From: an uncultured Helicobacteraceae bacterium
GTDB lineage: Bacteria > Campylobacterota > Campylobacteria > Campylobacterales > Helicobacteraceae
Assembly (NCBI GenBank): GCA_947176375.1
Contig: CAMWQM010000009.1
Location: forward strand, 1-64,000
Length of the DNA: 64,000 nucleotides
Reading direction: 5' to 3'
Shown here: piece after piece, positions 59,895-64,000 of the stretch
Layout of the letters: every line of letters starts with the position of its first letter
Position numbering within the stretch: the stretch's first letter is position 1
Program-made: the position numbers and the translations under genes
Notes under the pieces: model-generated
What the model saw: only the letters and a program-made list of their open reading frames with translations
Told to the model about the DNA's origin: nothing
The model's database searches: none

Positions 59895-61412
59895 ATGAAA
59901 GCAATTTTAAGTGTAAGCGACAAGGAAAATATAGAATCTTTTGCAAGAAAGTTGATTTTACTAGGTTATAGTATTTTAAGCACAGGCGGGACTTTGGAAT
60001 ATCTTAAAAAGCATAATATACAAGCAGAGGATTTAAGTCTCTATACTAATCAAGATGAGCTTTTCGGTGGTAGGGTAAAGACGCTTCATCCAAAGATTTT
60101 TGGCGGAATCTTGTATAGAAGAGATAACAAAAATGATGTAGATTCTGCAAAAAATAGCGGAATCCTACCAATAGATTTAGTATGTGTAAATCTCTATCCA
60201 TTTAAAGAGACTACCAAAAAGACGCAAGATTTTGATGAAATTATAGAGAATATTGATATAGGCGGTCCAAGCCTCATTCGTGCTGCTGCAAAGAATTATA
60301 AAAACGTGCTTGTAGTGGTAGATAAGAGTGATTATAGCAATGTAATTGATGTAATTAAAAATAATCAAAATGATGAAGATTTTAGAAAAAATCTTATGAT
60401 AAAGGCTTTTGAGCACACTGCAAACTATGATAGTTACATCGCAAATTATATGAATGAGCGGTTTAACTCTAACTTTGGAGAGAAAAAATTTATTGTAGGA
60501 AGTAAATATAGAATTACAAAGTATGGTGAGAATCCTCATCAAAGTGGTGCTTTGTATGAGTTTGAAGATTTTTATAGCAAGAATTTTAATATTTTAAAAG
60601 GCGAGGCGAGTTTTAATAATTTTTTAGATTTAAATTCTGCTTTTAGGATTGTAAACGCTTTTAGTAAAAATGCAGTTTGCATTGTCAAGCATGGGAATCC
60701 TTGTGGATTTGCCATAAAGGAAGATATGCTTCTTTCATATAAAGAGGCTTTAAAGTGCGATAGCCTCTCTGCCTATGGTGGTGTTGTAGCTGTAAATGGA
60801 GAGCTTACTTTGGAATTAGCAAATGAAATGAATAAGACTTTTTTTGAAGCAATAGTTGCTAATAGTGTTAGCAAAGAGATATTAGAGATCTTTGCTTCTA
60901 AAAAGCGAGTTAGGATTTTTACTCTGAGCGATTTTAAAAATGATAGTTTTGATTTTCGCCATATTAGCGGAGGATTCCTATTTCAAGAGCAAGATAAAAT
61001 ATTAGATTTAGAGGTAAAAGATGCAAAACAAGTAAGCAATACCAAAGCTACACATTCTCAAATACAAGATTTGGAAATTGCCTATAAATTAGCTGCATTT
61101 ACGAAGTCAAATTGTGTTACTTATGTAAAAGATTCCGCTTTAATTGGCATTGGAATGGGGCTTACAAGTAGAGTAGATTCCGCTAGGATTGCCACTCTTA
61201 AAGCTAAAGATATGGGTCTTAGTTTGCAAAATTGTGCAATGGCAAGTGAAGCATTTTTCCCTTTTAGAGATAGTATAGATTTGGCTGCAACTACTGGAGT
61301 AAAGGCGATAATCCAGCCTGGTGGAAGCATTAGAGATAATGAGGTGATACAAAGTGCAAATGAGCATAATATTGCACTTTATTTCACAGGCAGACGCCAC
61401 TTTTTGCACTAA
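59895..61412 (+). CDS. purH: Bifunctional AICAR formyltransferase/IMP cyclohydrolase
   Basis: Final two steps of purine nucleotide synthesis: formylation of AICAR and ring closure to IMP. The 505-residue protein starts [20 protein letters not shown] and [14 protein letters not shown] in the cyclohydrolase domain. Next are [20 protein letters not shown] and NLYPFKET. The transformylase half has [28 protein letters not shown] (with catalytic Lys-His), [14 protein letters not shown] and [14 protein letters not shown]. The ending is [20 protein letters not shown]. Complete and of normal length. As I recall, H. pylori lacks this pathway, so its presence helps separate this organism from H. pylori. 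Confidence 0.95.
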   Translation: MKAILSVSDKENIESFARKLILLGYSILSTGGTLEYLKKHNIQAEDLSLYTNQDELFGGRVKTLHPKIFGGILYRRDNKNDVDSAKNSGILPIDLVCVNLYPFKETTKKTQDFDEIIENIDIGGPSLIRAAAKNYKNVLVVVDKSDYSNVIDVIKNNQNDEDFRKNLMIKAFEHTANYDSYIANYMNERFNSNFGEKKFIVGSKYRITKYGENPHQSGALYEFEDFYSKNFNILKGEASFNNFLDLNSAFRIVNAFSKNAVCIVKHGNPCGFAIKEDMLLSYKEALKCDSLSAYGGVVAVNGELTLELANEMNKTFFEAIVANSVSKEILEIFASKKRVRIFTLSDFKNDSFDFRHISGGFLFQEQDKILDLEVKDAKQVSNTKATHSQIQDLEIAYKLAAFTKSNCVTYVKDSALIGIGMGLTSRVDSARIATLKAKDMGLSLQNCAMASEAFFPFRDSIDLAATTGVKAIIQPGGSIRDNEVIQSANEHNIALYFTGRRHFLH

Positions 61413-61435
61413 TTGCACAAAGTTCAAGGAATTAA

Positions 61436-61573
61436 ATGCTAGAAAATTCTATATATTTTAAAAAAGTAAGGAATATACTTATGATTTTATATGTGATGGA
61501 TATTTTTGCACTTGCTGTTTTAATTTTAAAATTTAGTGCCAATTTAGTCTATATAAAAAGAGTTTTTAAATGA
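61436..61573 (+). CDS. 45-residue membrane protein coupled to lepA
   Basis: An open frame of 45 codons starts at ATG 61436, six bases after AAGGA, and its TGA stop overlaps the lepA ATG by four bases (ATGA). The chain begins [20 protein letters not shown] and has one hydrophobic helix ([20 protein letters not shown], about residues 17-36) with basic ends. I know no named family. The ribosome site, the exact overlap and the membrane helix together support it as a real small gene; a spurious frame in AT-rich DNA remains possible. Confidence 0.5.
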   Translation: MLENSIYFKKVRNILMILYVMDIFALAVLILKFSANLVYIKRVFK

Positions 61574-63360
61574 AAAACATTAGAAATTTCTCAATCATAG
61601 CTCATATAGACCATGGCAAAAGCACTCTAGCAGATAGGATAATTCAAGAGTGTGGTGCTATCTCAAATCGAGAAATGAGTTCTCAAGTAATGGATACGAT
61701 GGATATAGAAAAAGAGCGAGGCATTACTATTAAGGCTCAAAGTGTTCGTTTGGAGTATAATTTAGATGGGGTTGATTATATTCTAAATTTAATTGATACG
61801 CCTGGGCATGTGGATTTTAGCTATGAGGTCTCTCGCTCGCTTAGCTCTTGTGAAGGGGTTTTGCTAGTAGTTGATGCAACGCAGGGTGTGGAAGCACAGA
61901 CTATCGCAAATGTTTATATAGCACTTGAAAACAATCTTGAAATTATCCCTGTGATTAATAAGATTGATTTAAGCGCGGCAAATCCAAAGCAAGTAAAAGA
62001 TGAGATAGAAAATACTATTGGGCTTGATTGTAGTGAGGCGATGGAAGTTTCTGCAAAAAGTGGCATTGGGATAAGAGAACTAATTGAAACTATTATTAAA
62101 AAGATTCCACCACCAAATGGGAATCCTAGCTCACCGCTTAAAGCTTTGATTTATGATTCGTGGTTTGATAGCTATCTTGGTGCTCTTGCTTTGGTGCGTG
62201 TAATTGATGGTGAGATAAATATTGAAGATGAGATTCTAATATTTAGCACACAAAAATCGCATAAAGTTTTGAATCTTATGTATCCTCACCCACTTTATCC
62301 AAAAAAAACAAATAGCATCAAATGTGGTGAGATTGGTATAGTTTCTCTTGGGCTAAAGCAAGTAAATGATATTGCGGTGGGTGATACAATGACGCTTGCA
62401 AAGTCTCCAACTGCTAATGCAATAGCAGGATTTAAACCTGCCAAACCATTTGTTTTTGCTGGAATCTATCCTATATCCACAGATAAATTTGAGGATTTGA
62501 GAGATGCACTAAATAAATTGCAATTAAATGATGCTTCGCTTAGCTTTGAGCCAGAGACTTCTATTGCACTTGGATTTGGCTTTAGGATTGGCTTTTTAGG
62601 ATTGCTTCATATGGAAGTGATTAAGGAGAGATTGGAGCGGGAATTTGGACTTGATTTGATTGCCACAGCCCCAACCGTGCCTTATAATGTGTATTTGACA
62701 AATGGTGATATGGTTGTTGTGCAAAATCCATCACAGCTACCACCAGAGCAGAATATTTCTAGGATTGAGGAGCCTTATGTGAGAGCTAGTGTGATTACTC
62801 CTAGTGAATTTTTAGGAAATATTATTGGACTGCTTACTTCAAGACGTGGGGTTCAGGAAAAAATGCAGTATCTAAATGAGAGCAGAGTAATGCTAACCTA
62901 TCTAATGCCTACAAATGAGATTATAATGGATTTTTATGATAAGCTAAAGTCTTGCACGAAAGGCTATGCAAGCTTTGACTATGAAGATGTCGGGTATAAA
63001 GAGGGGGATTTGATAAAGCTTGATATAAAGGTGGCAGGTGATGTAGTCGATGCATTAAGTATCATAGTGGCTAGGCAAAAGGCTTATGAAAAAGGTAGGA
63101 ATTTAGTCTCTACAATAAAAGAGATTATTCCGCGTCAGCTTTTTGAAGTGGCTATTCAGGCAAGTATTGGCAATAAAGTCATAGCAAGAGAAACAATTAA
63201 ATCAATGGGAAAAAATGTAACTGCAAAATGTTATGGTGGAGATATAACTAGAAAGCGAAAATTGCTAGAAAAGCAAAAAGAAGGGAAAAAGAGACTTAAA
63301 TCAATAGGTAAAGTGGAAATCCCGCAGGATGCTTTTTTAGCAGTGTTAAAAATTGATTAA
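61570..63360 (+). CDS. lepA: Translation elongation factor 4
   Basis: A ribosomal GTPase that back-translocates or helps assembly of the ribosome. The 596-residue protein has G1 [14 protein letters not shown]2 [14 protein letters not shown]3 [14 protein letters not shown], and G4 [12 protein letters not shown]. LepA-specific regions include [20 protein letters not shown] and [20 protein letters not shown]. The C-terminal domain has [20 protein letters not shown] and [20 protein letters not shown], diagnostic of LepA over EF-G. It may be translated with the small upstream membrane protein. Confidence 0.97.
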   Translation: MKNIRNFSIIAHIDHGKSTLADRIIQECGAISNREMSSQVMDTMDIEKERGITIKAQSVRLEYNLDGVDYILNLIDTPGHVDFSYEVSRSLSSCEGVLLVVDATQGVEAQTIANVYIALENNLEIIPVINKIDLSAANPKQVKDEIENTIGLDCSEAMEVSAKSGIGIRELIETIIKKIPPPNGNPSSPLKALIYDSWFDSYLGALALVRVIDGEINIEDEILIFSTQKSHKVLNLMYPHPLYPKKTNSIKCGEIGIVSLGLKQVNDIAVGDTMTLAKSPTANAIAGFKPAKPFVFAGIYPISTDKFEDLRDALNKLQLNDASLSFEPETSIALGFGFRIGFLGLLHMEVIKERLEREFGLDLIATAPTVPYNVYLTNGDMVVVQNPSQLPPEQNISRIEEPYVRASVITPSEFLGNIIGLLTSRRGVQEKMQYLNESRVMLTYLMPTNEIIMDFYDKLKSCTKGYASFDYEDVGYKEGDLIKLDIKVAGDVVDALSIIVARQKAYEKGRNLVSTIKEIIPRQLFEVAIQASIGNKVIARETIKSMGKNVTAKCYGGDITRKRKLLEKQKEGKKRLKSIGKVEIPQDAFLAVLKID

Positions 63361-63429
63361 AGTAAATATTTAGCTTAATTTGTAGTTATTGTCTAATTTA
63401 CTTTTATGTTCATTATGATAAATATAAAG

Positions 63430-63468
63430 TTTATTGTGCAATAATTAATCTATTTATTGCACAATAAA
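63430..63468. terminator. Strong hairpin between convergent lepA and rpsR
   Basis: Perfect 15-bp arms TTTATTGTGCAATAA (63430-63444) and TTATTGCACAATAAA (63454-63468) surround a 9-base loop. It lies 70 bases past the lepA stop. Neither strand has a long T run, but the stem is the strongest in this stretch. A bidirectional terminator is the simplest reading; a binding site is an alternative. Confidence 0.55.
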
Positions 63469-63915
63469 GCTAAAAAGTTTGGATAATTTAGAATTTAAAA
63501 ATTACTTAAGTCTAAATATTGATAAATTGTTTAAATATTTTATTTACTTTAGGTATCGGATTATAAAATTTTAGTATCGTTGGAACAAAAAAATTTCATT
63601 TTTTAGATTCTGTTGGGCTTGTATAGGGCTAAAGTGTTATAGATTAAATAATATCTAGATTCTAATTTTAAAGATTAGTTGAATTTTTAGATTCTAAATA
63701 AAGTATTTTTATTTATTAGCTTGATTTTTTAAGTAAATGTTTCTGAAATTTAAAAGAAATTTTTTAAATAATATTTAAATTAAATATCTCTTTTATCTCT
63801 AGAATCTGATTTTTTAAAAAGAGGATTGAAAGAAAATTCAGCTTTTCCAAAACTCTTTATATTTTACATATTAGCGAAAACAATAAATTTTCATCTAGCT
63901 AAATAGATTCTAAAA
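63469..63915. other. AT-rich gap before rpsR
   Basis: About 450 bases without a gene, with several AGATTCT motifs (63604, 63656, 63690, 63905). I see no RNA gene. Confidence 0.35.
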
Positions 63916-64000
63916 TTATCCAATCTTAAAAGGATTTTCAACCACATTTTTTGTATCAATAACATAAGGGATTAGTGCCATATGTCTTGCTCTTTTGATT
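63916..64000 (-). CDS. rpsR: Ribosomal protein S18, C-terminal part (cut by window end)
   Basis: The last 27 codons of S18 are read on the minus strand: NQKRARHMALIPYVIDTKNV, then VENPFKIG and stop at 63918-63916. KRARHMALIPYV is the conserved S18 C-terminal block. The start is beyond the right edge. S18 binds the platform of the 30S subunit next to S6; rpsF and ssb would be expected further upstream. Confidence 0.85.
   Translation of the reverse strand, partial: IKRARHMALIPYVIDTKNVVENPFKIG

Noticed and set aside
1-64000. CRISPR array
   Set aside because: No regularly spaced repeats of 25-40 bases were seen; the recurrent AGATTCT motif is short and irregular.
1-64000. tRNA or rRNA genes
   Set aside because: No T-loop GGTTCRANNCC in a cloverleaf setting and no rRNA signature were noticed; a covariance search would settle it.

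Overview
The window looks like an AT-rich chromosome segment from a Helicobacter, most likely an enterohepatic species rather than H. pylori. The evidence is a set of neighbourhoods I know from Helicobacter and Campylobacter: dba-dsbI, acpS-fliL-rsmD, the FtsB-like/AMIN/aroK string, the PCuAC-Sco copper genes, pseH-pseI, and an FdxA-type ferredoxin. Several long C/G tracts of the kind that phase-vary in this group are also present. No tRNA, rRNA, CRISPR array or transposase gene was recognised.

Layout. 0-2.8 kb: a MerR regulator, then a graveyard of restriction-modification genes (type III mod and res fragments around a C9 tract, then a type I hsdM fragment). 2.8-7.2 kb: a minus-strand operon (DMT transporter, ilvA, GT-C membrane protein) and an outer-membrane barrel gene with a C8 tract in its leader. 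7.6-19.8 kb: a type IV pilus/type II secretion-like machine in two divergent operons. The minus-strand operon has three pilin-like genes and pilT. The plus-strand operon follows the MSHA order: GspL/MshI-like, J/PilO-like, K/PilP-like, secretin, TPR protein, PilB/GspE ATPase, PilC/GspF. 20-23.7 kb: a decayed cytochrome b gene, a possible structured leader, four copper/redox genes serving cytochrome oxidase, and a decayed ccsBA tail. 24-25.7 kb: an orphan HsdM/S-like protein with an altered catalytic motif.

26.2-36.3 kb is the most rearranged part. A perfect 191-bp inverted repeat (26239-26429 and 33490-33680) brackets pseI, pseH, a phospholipase A, glmS and a haem-motif diguanylate cyclase. 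Each repeat copy contains the 3' end of pseI, and each lies beside autotransporter DNA: a fragment at 25.8-26.2 kb and an intact G9-tract gene at 34.0-36.3 kb.

36.5-50.7 kb: dba-dsbI, coaBC, a lactate permease, a Bcp peroxiredoxin, a split ThrE exporter, ppk, a single-chain type IIG-like restriction-modification enzyme, lpxD and fdxA. 51.2-64 kb: housekeeping genes (acpS, fliL, rsmD, priA with two small coiled-coil genes, uvrB, an FtsB-like gene, an AMIN gene, aroK, purH, lepA, and the end of rpsR).

Across the window the odd-centred palindrome AGA(A/T)TCT recurs between genes. It also recurs inside low-complexity Ser/Asp/Lys/Asn insertions in otherwise conserved enzymes (PseI, PseH, PriA, the AMIN protein). 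Taken together with a possible DNA-uptake pilus, this is the best lead for an undescribed link, but I can only propose it, not show it.
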